Positions 15,892 through 23,469 of a DNA stretch of 32,993 nt are shown here, piece by piece. The translations under genes were made by a program, and so were the position numbers. Source of the DNA: Prevotellaceae bacterium (GTDB lineage: Bacteria > Bacteroidota > Bacteroidia > Bacteroidales > UBA932). The DNA lies in assembly GCA_031276235.1 (NCBI GenBank), contig JAISNL010000150.1, forward strand, positions 1 to 32,993. The letters run 5' to 3'. The stretch's first letter is position 1. Every line of letters starts with the position of its first letter. Below the pieces are notes generated by a model, which was not told where the DNA came from, did no database searches, and was given only the letters and a program-made list of their open reading frames with translations.

Positions 15892-16555
15892 AACCTGTTC
15901 GCGTTATGATAAATTTGCCGTATTGCTTGATTTTTTTGCGCAGGCGAGTAATATTTACATCTATAGTTCGGTCAAGCACAATTACCTGTTCGTCCCATAC
16001 TCGTTTCAAAATTTCTTCGCGTGAAAATATTTTGCCTGTATTTTTCAGAAAAAGCGCAAGAATTTCCAACTCTTTTTTTGTAAGTTGAATATCTTTCCCA
16101 TCCAGCGTGCAGCATTTTTTTTCTATATCCACGCAAAGCGTTTCATAGCGAATTTCCTTTGCTTCGGTTGTTTGAGTCCGCATTGCCGCACGCCGCAAAA
16201 CGCTTTTAACGCGTGCAATAACCTCGCGTATCGAAAACGGTTTGGTGATGTAATCATCAGCGCCGATATTTAAGCCTGTTACAGTATCGTTTTCACTTTC
16301 CTTTGCCGTACAAAAAATTATTGGAATATTTGCCGTTCGCTCGTCGTTTTTAACAATCTGAGCCATTTTCAATCCGCTGATCGCTCCCATCATTATGTCG
16401 AGAATAATTAATGCGTATTTTTCCAGTTTCATTTGCAATGCCTGTTCTGCACTGTATGCCACGTCAACTTTGTACCCTTCGACTTCGAGGTTGAATTGAA
16501 GAATTTCGCATAAGGATTCTTCATCATCAACAACAAGAATATTATTATTTTTCAT
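15869..16555 (-). CDS. OmpR/PhoB-family response regulator (228 residues, start corrected)
   Basis: I place the start at 16555 (MKNNNILVVDDEESLCEIL), not at 16678 as in the ORF track: a receiver domain begins directly at NILVVDDEE, and a TATATTTG promoter element lies at 16578-16585, inside the track's extension. The receiver domain has the acidic pair in VVDDEE, phospho-acceptor Asp53 in LIILDIMMG, Thr in FCTAKE and Lys in YITKPFS. A winged-helix DNA-binding domain fills residues 130-228 (TKKELEILALFLKNTG, VIVLDRTIDVNITRLRKKI). It is the partner of the overlapping downstream sensor kinase. Confidence 0.93.
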   Translation of the reverse strand: MKNNNILVVDDEESLCEILQFNLEVEGYKVDVAYSAEQALQMKLEKYALIILDIMMGAISGLKMAQIVKNDERTANIPIIFCTAKESENDTVTGLNIGADDYITKPFSIREVIARVKSVLRRAAMRTQTTEAKEIRYETLCVDIEKKCCTLDGKDIQLTKKELEILALFLKNTGKIFSREEILKRVWDEQVIVLDRTIDVNITRLRKKIKQYGKFIITRTGYGYGFKN

Positions 16556-16577
16556 TTCAATAAAAATAAAATTATTG

Positions 16578-16585
16578 CAAATATA
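16578..16585 (-). promoter_or_regulatory. -7 promoter element (TATATTTG) for the two-component operon
   Basis: TATATTTG on the minus strand lies 22 bp upstream of the ATG at 16555. No TTG is found at the matching -33 position. Its place within the longer ORF of the track supports the shorter start. Confidence 0.45.
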
Positions 16586-16835
16586 AGTTGAGTTTTTTAT
16601 AATTTGCCATGACGGTCGCATATTTAACATAAATGTAACAGCAAAATATGATTGTACAACGTTGCGCAGTATATTCATTTGCGAATCCGAAGTGTGAAGC
16701 CAAGCCAGAAAATCATGGCATATCCATGCGTAGAAAAAATCATCTGCGAGATGTTATCACGCATTGTATGACGCTATACTGTATTGTTTAAGGAAAAAAT
16801 ACAATAATCACTGACTGATATATAGTATTATATGC

Positions 16836-17618
16836 TTAATCAAATTTTTTTGCTTCTTCCCATATTTCGTTCATTTCGTCGAGGGACATTGTTTTGAGAG
16901 AGCGTCCCTGTTTTATGGTTTTTTGTTCAAGATATTCAAATCTGCGCATGAATTTTTTGTTTGTACGTTCCAAAGCCATTTCGGGGTCAATGTCGTACAG
17001 TCGTGCGGCATTAACAATTGAAAATATCAAGTCGCCAAATTCCTGTTCCAAATGTTCATGGTTTTTGGTTAGCAGTTCGGTCTGAACTTCGTCATATTCT
17101 TCCATAACTTTTTCCCATACCTGATTTTTATTCTCCCAGTCGAAACCTACTGCGCTTACTTTTTCCTGTATTCTGTTGGCTTTTATCAGCGCAGGCAGCG
17201 CTGCAGGAATGCCGGAAAGAACGGTTTTGTTGCCATCTTTTTCTTTCAATTTGAGTTGTTCCCAATTTTTCACAACTTGATTTGCATCGTTGTTCACATC
17301 TACATTTCCAAATACATGAGGATGTCTGTAAACAAGTTTGTCGCAAATTCCATTTATCACATCTGCAATATCAAAATCTTCGGTTTCGCTGCCTATTTTG
17401 GCATAAAAAACAATATGCAGAAGTAAATCGCCCAATTCTTTACGAATTTCATTCAAATCTTTTTTTATAATGGCATCTGCAAGTTCGTATGTTTCTTCTA
17501 TTGTGTGGTTGCGCAGGCTTTCAAAAGTCTGTTTTTTATCCCATGGGCATTTTTCGCGCAGTTCGTCCATAATGTCCAAAAGTTTGGCAAAAGCCGTAAT
17601 CCGTTTATCGTTTTTCAT
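16836..17618 (-). CDS. mazG: Nucleoside triphosphate pyrophosphohydrolase MazG
   Basis: The 260-residue protein has two tandem MazG domains, as in E. coli MazG (263 residues). The first is marked by CPWDKKQTFESLRNHTIEE and ELGDLLLHIVFYAKI, the second by EEYDEVQTELL and EFGDLIFSIVNAARL; these Glu/Asp residues bind Mg2+. The enzyme hydrolyses NTPs and dNTPs to monophosphates and pyrophosphate, cleaning nucleotide pools. It is cytoplasmic. The gene is divergent from the MFS transporter gene across 138 bp that carry promoter elements for both directions. Confidence 0.95.
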   Translation of the reverse strand: MKNDKRITAFAKLLDIMDELREKCPWDKKQTFESLRNHTIEETYELADAIIKKDLNEIRKELGDLLLHIVFYAKIGSETEDFDIADVINGICDKLVYRHPHVFGNVDVNNDANQVVKNWEQLKLKEKDGNKTVLSGIPAALPALIKANRIQEKVSAVGFDWENKNQVWEKVMEEYDEVQTELLTKNHEHLEQEFGDLIFSIVNAARLYDIDPEMALERTNKKFMRRFEYLEQKTIKQGRSLKTMSLDEMNEIWEEAKKFD

Positions 17619-17653
17619 TTATTTATTTTTATTGATATTGACTGTTATTTTTG

Positions 17654-17661
17654 CAAAATTA
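17654..17661 (-). promoter_or_regulatory. -7 promoter element (TAATTTTG) for mazG
   Basis: The minus strand reads TAATTTTG 35 bp upstream of the mazG ATG. No -33 TTG is seen at normal spacing. Confidence 0.4.
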
Positions 17662-17731
17662 ATCAAAATTTCCGTTTCTGCTGCTAAAAGTTATATGACG
17701 TTAAAGGCATCAAACATAATTGTCTATTCAT

Positions 17732-17739
17732 TATATTTG
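17732..17739 (+). promoter_or_regulatory. -7 promoter element (TATATTTG) for the MFS transporter gene
   Basis: TATATTTG ends 17 bp before the ATG at 17757. The -33 TTG is not at normal spacing, and the implied leader is only about 10 nt. Confidence 0.4.
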
Positions 17740-17756
17740 CATAATTTTTCCAAACA

Positions 17757-18935
17757 ATGACTCAACAGGACAAACCGAAATTATGGACGGCAGGATATAT
17801 AAACGTATGTATAGCCAATTTTCTAATGGCGTGTTCGTTTAATCTGTTAATGCCTTCAATACCGCTGTATATCACAGAGCAACTCGGCGTGGCGCAAAGC
17901 AAAACGGGAATAGTGCTGTCGTCATATACTATTGCCTTATTGTTTGTACGTCCGTTTTCGGGTTATATCGTAGATTTGTATTCGCGAAAAAAAGTATTAC
18001 TTGTCAGTTTTATTTGTTATGTTGGCATTTTTTTTGGATATTTCTGGGCGACAACAGTATTGTTGCTGATTTTTGTACGTTTTTTGCACGGCATAATGTG
18101 GGGTATGTGTTCGGTATCTACAAACACGCTGGCTATTGACCTTGTGCCAGCCGAACGGCGAGCCGAAGGCGCAGGTTTTGCAGGCACATTTATGAACGTG
18201 GCGATGGCTGTAGGTCCTTTTATTGCCATTCATATCTATCAGGAGCAGGGATTTAATACGTTAATAGCTTATGCCATTGGCATGGGAATACTTGGCATTA
18301 TTGCAGTTTCGCTGATAAAAGCTCCGGTAAGACCAAAAGTAAGGAATCGTGAAAAAATATCTTTCGACCGTTTTTTTCTTTTACCCGCATGGGCTATATT
18401 TCTTAATCAGTTGCTGCCTTGTTTTGCGTGGGGAAGTATAGGCTCGTTTGTAGCGCAGTACGGTAAACATATAGGCATACCTAATTCAGGCATTTTCTTC
18501 CTGTTTTTTGCCGCAGGCATTATTGCCTCGCGAGTATTTTCGGGACGCTTGGTAGATAAAGGTTATATACATCATGTAAATGTTGTTGCAATGGCAACTG
18601 TGAGCGTTTCGTTTTTTGCTTTTTCCATACTGCACGGTCTGTACGCATTTTGCTTGACAGGTTTGTTTATCGGGCTTGGATTTGGAATGATGCTGCCCGC
18701 AATGCTGATTATTTATGTGAATATGGCGTCGAACAACAAGCGCGGAACGGCAAATTCCACATATCTTTTAGGGTTTGATGTAGGTTGTTCCGCAGGTATG
18801 TTTGCAGGAGGATTTATCACTGGCGCGTGGACTTTTGAAACTTTATACATTATATCTTCGTGTCTGTGCCTGATTAGCATATTTATTTACGTATTCATAT
18901 CCAAACCCGCATTCGATAAAAAACGCTTGCGATGA
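17757..18935 (+). CDS. Major facilitator superfamily transporter
   Basis: The 392-residue inner-membrane protein has the size and hydrophobic pattern of a 12-segment MFS carrier. The loop 2-3 signature region reads PFSGYIVDLYSRKKVLL, and a repeat of it follows the central loop (ASRVFSGRLVDKGYIH), as expected for the two six-helix halves. The internal sequence IDLVPAERRAEGAGFAGTFMNVAM resembles drug/arabinose-efflux-type MFS proteins. Substrate and direction cannot be assigned. It is divergent from mazG and followed by parA after 130 bp with its own promoter, so it is probably transcribed alone. Confidence 0.88.
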   Translation: MTQQDKPKLWTAGYINVCIANFLMACSFNLLMPSIPLYITEQLGVAQSKTGIVLSSYTIALLFVRPFSGYIVDLYSRKKVLLVSFICYVGIFFGYFWATTVLLLIFVRFLHGIMWGMCSVSTNTLAIDLVPAERRAEGAGFAGTFMNVAMAVGPFIAIHIYQEQGFNTLIAYAIGMGILGIIAVSLIKAPVRPKVRNREKISFDRFFLLPAWAIFLNQLLPCFAWGSIGSFVAQYGKHIGIPNSGIFFLFFAAGIIASRVFSGRLVDKGYIHHVNVVAMATVSVSFFAFSILHGLYAFCLTGLFIGLGFGMMLPAMLIIYVNMASNNKRGTANSTYLLGFDVGCSAGMFAGGFITGAWTFETLYIISSCLCLISIFIYVFISKPAFDKKRLR

Positions 18936-18991
18936 TAATTGCATTATCAAAATAATAAATAAAATAACTATTTCATTAAAATTTATAATTA

Positions 18992-19023
18992 TTGATTTAA
19001 TTATATTTTTTTTACTAATTTTG
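18992..19023 (+). promoter_or_regulatory. Promoter for parA-parB (TTG-N21-TAATTTTG)
   Basis: TTG (18992-18994) and TAATTTTG (19016-19023) are 21 bp apart, within the normal range for this phylum. The ATG of parA follows 42 bp after the -7 box. Confidence 0.65.
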
Positions 19024-19065
19024 TGCTTTACTCACATATAAATAAAACAAAAAAGTGCAAATACA

Positions 19066-19872
19066 ATGTCAAAAATTATAGCAATAGCAAACCAAAAAGG
19101 CGGAGTAGGCAAAACAACAACTGCCGTTAATCTGTCGGCAAGTTTAGCGGTGCTTGAATATCGCATTTTGTTGATAGACGCCGACCCGCAAGCCAACAGT
19201 ACATCCACTCTTGGCTTTGACTTAAACAATATTAAAAATTCCATTTACGAATGTCTGGTTGACAGAATCTCGCCGCGAGATGCAATATTGAATACCGAAA
19301 TCAAAGGCTTTGACCTGATTCCTTCGCACATTGATTTGGTAGGCGCAGAAATCGAAATGGTAAAAATTACCAACAGGGAACAAATAATGAAATCTACAAT
19401 AAATCAACTTAAAGATGATTATGATTTTATTATTATTGACTGCTCGCCATCGCTCGGTATAATTACCGTAAACGCATTAACGGCTGCCGATTCGGTAATA
19501 ATTCCCGTGCAATGTGAATATTACGCACTTGAAGGTTTGGGAAAATTGTTGAACACGATAAAGATAATACAGAACAAACTCAATCCCGACCTTATCATCG
19601 AAGGATTTTTATTATCGATGTTTGATTCGCGTTTACGATTATCAAATCAGGTTGTGGACGAAGTGCGTTCACATTTTCAGGATATGGTTTTTAAGACTGT
19701 AATACAGAGAAATGTAAAGCTTGCCGAAGCGCCGTCTCACAACAAGCCTGTAATTTTGTACGATGCAGGTTCGAGCGGAGCGGAAAGTTATATGAATCTG
19801 GCAAAAGAACTTATACAGCGAATACGAAGTAAGGAAAAGGCAGTAACAATTAAGGAAAAAATAACAGAATAA
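19066..19872 (+). CDS. parA: Chromosome-partitioning ATPase ParA (Soj)
   Basis: The 268-residue protein is a chromosomal-type ParA. The deviant Walker A is KGGVGKTTT near residues 11-19, Walker A' is LLIDADPQANST, and Walker B is FIIIDCSPSLG. The LIPVQCEYYALEGLGKL segment is typical of Soj proteins. It lacks the N-terminal DNA-binding extension of plasmid type Ia ParA. ATP-dependent binding to nucleoid DNA and interaction with ParB move the replication-origin region. It begins the run parA-parB-TPR lipoprotein. I did not see the common parS 16-mer in this window. Confidence 0.96.
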   Translation: MSKIIAIANQKGGVGKTTTAVNLSASLAVLEYRILLIDADPQANSTSTLGFDLNNIKNSIYECLVDRISPRDAILNTEIKGFDLIPSHIDLVGAEIEMVKITNREQIMKSTINQLKDDYDFIIIDCSPSLGIITVNALTAADSVIIPVQCEYYALEGLGKLLNTIKIIQNKLNPDLIIEGFLLSMFDSRLRLSNQVVDEVRSHFQDMVFKTVIQRNVKLAEAPSHNKPVILYDAGSSGAESYMNLAKELIQRIRSKEKAVTIKEKITE

Positions 19873-19926
19873 CAAAAATAAGTATAGTAAATATTTATGA
19901 TTAAGGACAGTATTGTAAAATCAATT

Positions 19927-20811
19927 ATGGCAAAAAAAGAATCAGCTCTGGGAAAAGGTTTGGGCGCATTGCTTGGAGATGCGCAAAAAGTAGAACAGGT
20001 TAACGAACAGGTTCGCGGAATATACGAAATCAATATTGATGATATTGAAATAAATCCATATCAGCCGCGTACAAATTTTGATGAAGACGCACTGAACGAA
20101 TTAGCCGAATCAATAAAAGAACACGGAATAATTCAACCGATAACAGTTCGTCAGGTAGATGATAAATATCAAATAATAAGCGGAGAACGCCGATTTAGAG
20201 CATCCAGAATTGCAGGACAGAAAAGAATACCTGCATACGTTAGAACAACCAACGATCAGGGAATGCTCGAACTCGCCCTGATAGAAAATATTCAGCGTGA
20301 AGATTTGGATGCAATAGAAGTTGCTTCAAGTTTCAACCGTTTGATTGAAGAATGTAACCTCACGCAAGAATCGCTCGGCAGTCGCGTAGGCAAAAAGCGA
20401 GCGACAGTTACAAATTATCTGCGCCTGCTTAAACTTCCGGCAGAAATACAACTGTATATTCGCAACAAACAAATGTCGATGGGGCAGGCAAGAGCAATTC
20501 TGAACATGGAAGATGAAACATTGCAAAAAAACATTGCAAAACAAATTATTGACGAAAACTGGAGCGTGCGCCAAGTTGAAGATGCTGTGCGAAAACTGTC
20601 GCAGGAAAAAACACAAAAACAGGTAACAGAACAGCATGTAGAAGAATTCCCCGAAAAATATTACAAACTTACAGATTCATTAAGAAAATATTTTAACACC
20701 AGCGTAAACATAAAACCCGACAAAAACGGAGGCGGACGCATCATTATAACATTTGACAATGAAGCCGAAATAGATAAACTGCTTGACAAACTTGATGCGT
20801 GGATTTGGTAG
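19927..20811 (+). CDS. parB: Chromosome-partitioning CTPase ParB (Spo0J)
   Basis: I prefer the ATG at 19927 (MAKKESALGKGLGALLGD), which puts the family's usual N-terminal GKGLGALL box at the start; the track's start at 19897 adds ten residues and cannot be excluded. From 19927 the protein is 294 residues. The CTP-binding ParB/Srx domain shows NPYQPRTNFDEDAL, IIQPITVR and GERRFRASRIAG, followed by LIENIQREDLDAIE and a helix-turn-helix region (GSRVGKKRATVTNYLRLLKL). The last ~60 residues form the dimerisation domain. ParB loads at parS as a CTP-gated clamp and recruits SMC/ParA. The gene is 54 bp downstream of parA. Confidence 0.95.
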   Translation: MAKKESALGKGLGALLGDAQKVEQVNEQVRGIYEINIDDIEINPYQPRTNFDEDALNELAESIKEHGIIQPITVRQVDDKYQIISGERRFRASRIAGQKRIPAYVRTTNDQGMLELALIENIQREDLDAIEVASSFNRLIEECNLTQESLGSRVGKKRATVTNYLRLLKLPAEIQLYIRNKQMSMGQARAILNMEDETLQKNIAKQIIDENWSVRQVEDAVRKLSQEKTQKQVTEQHVEEFPEKYYKLTDSLRKYFNTSVNIKPDKNGGGRIIITFDNEAEIDKLLDKLDAWIW

Positions 20812-20867
20812 AATAATTGAAAATGATAGCAGAAAAAACATCCATAAGAGGCAAACAAACATACTAT

Positions 20868-21281
20868 ATGAAACAAAAACTAATTACTTTTTCGGTTATA
20901 CTGCTGTTTGCATGTGCAGGCTGTTTCAGTAATAAGACCTATACGGAATATTTTAATATGGGACTTGATTATGCGGAACAGGGTAATTATACCGAAGCCA
21001 TAGTCTGCTATAAAAAGGCGCTTGAGATTAATCCAAACGAAGCGGTAGCATATTATTATATGGGAATTGCTTATGTTAATCTGGGAAATCATGCAGAAGC
21101 CATAGGCAGTTATCAAAAGGCTCTGGATATTGATCCAAACTATGCAGAAGCATATGTTAATATGGGATATTCGTACGGACAAATGGGAAATCATACAGAA
21201 GCCTTATTCTGTTACAGGAAAGCGGCGCAACTTGGAAACAAAGATGCTCTAATATGGCTGAATGAAATCGGAGACAAATAA
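20868..21281 (+). CDS. Small TPR lipoprotein
   Basis: The start at 20868 (MKQKLITFSVILLFACAGC) gives a lipoprotein signal directly at the N-terminus, so I prefer it to the track's start at 20817, which would put 17 charged residues in front. Either LFAC or CAGC could serve as lipobox. The mature ~115 residues are three consecutive TPR units (EQGNYTEAIVCYKKALEINP, VNLGNHAEAIGSYQKALDID, and a third ending in CYRKAAQLG), so it is probably a small protein-binding scaffold at the envelope. The repeats are closely related in sequence. It lies 56 bp after parB, but a link to chromosome partitioning is not implied. Its partner is unknown. Confidence 0.75.
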   Translation: MKQKLITFSVILLFACAGCFSNKTYTEYFNMGLDYAEQGNYTEAIVCYKKALEINPNEAVAYYYMGIAYVNLGNHAEAIGSYQKALDIDPNYAEAYVNMGYSYGQMGNHTEALFCYRKAAQLGNKDALIWLNEIGDK

Positions 21282-21285
21282 TAAA

Positions 21286-21486
21286 CAGTTGACAGTTGAC
21301 AGTTGAGAATGATAATTAATAATAAAATGAAAAACATAATAATAATAAATTTGGATTGGCTACGCCGAACTACGCTCTTCGCAATGACAAACAAACACAG
21401 CGGCAGCGCGTCATTGCGAGCGTCAGCGAAGCAATTCAGAAAAGTAAACAGTAAACAAATAACAGTTAACTGTCAACAGTCAACTG
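21286..21486. repeat. 201-bp dispersed repeat element with nested inverted repeats
   Basis: The left end CAGTTGACAGTTGACAGTT (21286-21304) and the right end AACTGTCAACAGTCAACTG (21468-21486) are inverted repeats matching at 18 of 19 positions. Inside, TCGCAATGAC (21379-21388) and GTCATTGCGA (21410-21419) form a second perfect inverted pair, with weaker symmetry extending outward. Parts recur at 14357-14400 and 23131-23177. The ORF at 21303-21500 reads through the repeat and is not protein-like. It resembles the non-coding palindromic intergenic repeats found in many Bacteroidota genomes. Confidence 0.75.
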
Positions 21487-21521
21487 ATTTCTACAAGTGA
21501 ATAACAATAAAAAATAACAAA

Positions 21522-22955
21522 ATGAAACAAATATTAATAATGCTAATCGTTGCATTTACACTGTATTCATGCGGCGACAACAAACAAAAAGCGCTTGACA
21601 GGATAAACGCCGAAATTGCAGCGGGAAATTTTACCCTTGCCGATTCGTTAATTGACAAATATATTGCGCAAAATGCCTTGAGCGAAGATGAAACATACAA
21701 TCTTAATTTTCAAAAAGATTTGATGCATCGCAAAAAACTTGATTTCAGAAAGAACAAAGAAGATGTACTCAAATACATCTCTAAATACTATCCAGAAGCA
21801 GATGATGCAATGCTCGAAAAATGGGAACAAACAAAGGCGCTCGAAACAATGATAATAGATGGCGACAAGAAATATTTTAACAGCGCGGCGCGAAATTTAT
21901 TTCGTATTGACAGGGAAGCCCGCAAGCGCAAAATAGAAATTGATGGAGAAAGCGCCGATGAACTGCAAACGCTGCTTGAGCAGCATTTGCCCGAAGTAAT
22001 GACGCAGGCAAAGGAATCTCCCGTACGTCAAAGCGTGCCGAAAAAAATGAAAATCACATATACGCTCACCGTGCCGGCAAACGCAGTTCCTGCAGGTGAA
22101 ACAGTTCGATGCTGGCTGCCATATCCGCGCACCGATAACCGCAGACAAACAAATATAGAATTGCTTTCGATTAATTCCGACAATTACCTGATTTCACCCA
22201 ATGAATACTTGCACAAATCGTTGTATATCGAAAAAACGGCGCAGGAAAACGAACCTGCCGTATTCCAATATTCATTTGTCATGTCATCGGCAGCCGAATG
22301 GTTCGACCTGAAACCCGAAAACATCAAGCCTTACGACAGGCAAAGCGAACTGTACAAAAAATATACGGCAGAACGCAGTACTCATGTAATTTTCAGCAGC
22401 CTGATAAAAGAATATTCGGCGAAAATAGTTGGCAGCGAAACAAACCCTTTGCTTGTATCAAACAGGATTCTTCAATATATCAAAGATAACTATCCTTGGG
22501 CAAGCGCACTCGAATATTCAACCATGGCTAATATTCCCGAATATGTACTCGAAAACAGTCACGGCGACTGTGGAATGGTTGGCTTGCTTTATATCACATT
22601 GTGCAGATACAACGGTATTCCCGCAAAATGGCAAAGCGGCTTCATGCTTCATCCCGGCGATGTAAATTTGCACGACTGGGCAGAAGCCTATTTTGAAGGC
22701 GCAGGCTGGATTCCTGTTGACCCGTCGTTTATACGCCGCAGCTTTGCCAACCATGACGCAAATGCTTTCTACTCAAACGGCATAGATGCTTATCGGTGGA
22801 TTGTAAACGATGACTATTCGCAGGAACTTTATCCCGCAAAAAAATATCCGCGCAGTGAAACCGTAGATTTTCAGCGCGGCGAAGTAGAATGGAGCGGAGG
22901 CAATCTGTATTTCAATGAATGGAACTGGAATATAGATGTAGAATATTTGGATTGA
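21522..22955 (+). CDS. Transglutaminase-like domain lipoprotein
   Basis: The 477-residue protein starts with a lipoprotein signal (MKQILIMLIVAFTLYSC, lipobox LYSC). Residues ~25-170 are helical and charged with no family I recognise. Residues ~175-290 look like a beta-rich domain (KKMKITYTLTVPANAVPAGE), and residues ~300-420 form a transglutaminase core. The catalytic triad is intact: Cys350 in HGDCGMVGLLY, His384 in LHDWAEAYFE and Asp400 in IPVDPSF. Bacterial proteins of this type are usually cysteine peptidases or amidases rather than protein cross-linkers; the substrate here is unknown. The gene is preceded by the dispersed repeat and followed by a strong terminator, so it is probably transcribed alone. 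Confidence 0.9.
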   Translation: MKQILIMLIVAFTLYSCGDNKQKALDRINAEIAAGNFTLADSLIDKYIAQNALSEDETYNLNFQKDLMHRKKLDFRKNKEDVLKYISKYYPEADDAMLEKWEQTKALETMIIDGDKKYFNSAARNLFRIDREARKRKIEIDGESADELQTLLEQHLPEVMTQAKESPVRQSVPKKMKITYTLTVPANAVPAGETVRCWLPYPRTDNRRQTNIELLSINSDNYLISPNEYLHKSLYIEKTAQENEPAVFQYSFVMSSAAEWFDLKPENIKPYDRQSELYKKYTAERSTHVIFSSLIKEYSAKIVGSETNPLLVSNRILQYIKDNYPWASALEYSTMANIPEYVLENSHGDCGMVGLLYITLCRYNGIPAKWQSGFMLHPGDVNLHDWAEAYFEGAGWIPVDPSFIRRSFANHDANAFYSNGIDAYRWIVNDDYSQELYPAKKYPRSETVDFQRGEVEWSGGNLYFNEWNWNIDVEYLD

Positions 22956-23020
22956 AAAAAGATTTTGTTGTTAATAGATGGAAAACATCAAACTAAACTT
23001 TGGTATGAAGTTTATCCTGT

Positions 23021-23054
23021 GTAGTGGGTTGAAAAAATACCCACTACTTTTTTT
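23021..23054 (+). terminator. Rho-independent terminator of the transglutaminase-like gene
   Basis: GTAGTGGGT (23021-23029) pairs perfectly with ACCCACTAC (23039-23047) around TGAAAAAAT, followed by seven T residues. It lies about 65 bp after the stop codon. Confidence 0.9.
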
Positions 23055-23130
23055 CCTGACTCCGATACTGTTCCAGCCTTTATTTTATAAGCAGGCGTAA
23101 ATTAACTATTTTGCAAAATATGCGTTACCG

Positions 23131-23177
23131 ATTTGGATGACGCATTGCCTTTTTGCTCTTCGTAATGACGAACAAAC
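23131..23177. repeat. Partial copy of the dispersed repeat
   Basis: GCTCTTCGTAATGACGAAC and the next four bases (23155-23177) match 21374-21396 at 21 of 23 positions. The preceding ATTTGGATGACGC resembles ATTTGGATTGGC at 21351. This is a left-half copy without the right arm. The rest of the gap between the terminator and 23202 shows nothing else. Confidence 0.6.
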
Positions 23178-23201
23178 AATCGTGGTTCAAGAGTATTTGT
23201 G

Positions 23202-23462
23202 TCATTTATTCTTGTTTGCAGGCTTCAAAAAGCAGCCTTCGCAGTCGTCGCAGTTTATTTTTTGTTTGCTGTTTTTGTTTTGCTGTTCCATTTCTTCCTG
23301 CCGTATGCACTTTATTCCCAATTTTTTCATATTTTTATTGCGTGATATTTCAGTTTCGGGGAATTTGCCGTTTTTCTTTATCCATATATTTATGGACATT
23401 GCGGCAAAGCAAACAAGTATTATGCAAGTTACAGTGATCATTATTATCAAAAAATTTGCCAT
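23202..23462 (-). CDS. Small single-span membrane protein with cysteine-rich tail
   Basis: The 86-residue protein begins with one hydrophobic segment (FLIIMITVTCIILVCFAAMS) followed by KKNGKFPETEISRNKNMKK and a hydrophilic tail. The tail ends in a CxxCxxC cluster (CDDCEGCF), with another Cys in GIKCIRQ. This layout suggests a membrane-anchored metal or Fe-S binding tail facing the cytoplasm, which is inference. I do not recognise a named family with certainty, although small membrane proteins with similar cysteine tails are common in Bacteroidota. The start is 7 bp after the stop of the DUF5686 gene, so the two are almost certainly co-translated. Confidence 0.75.
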   Translation of the reverse strand: MANFLIIMITVTCIILVCFAAMSINIWIKKNGKFPETEISRNKNMKKLGIKCIRQEEMEQQNKNSKQKINCDDCEGCFLKPANKNK

Positions 23463-23469
23463 ACGCCTG

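Noticed and set aside
18936-21281. parS site near parAB
   Set aside because: I looked for the common TGTTTCACGTGAAACA-type 16-mer and did not see it; no substitute palindrome was convincing.
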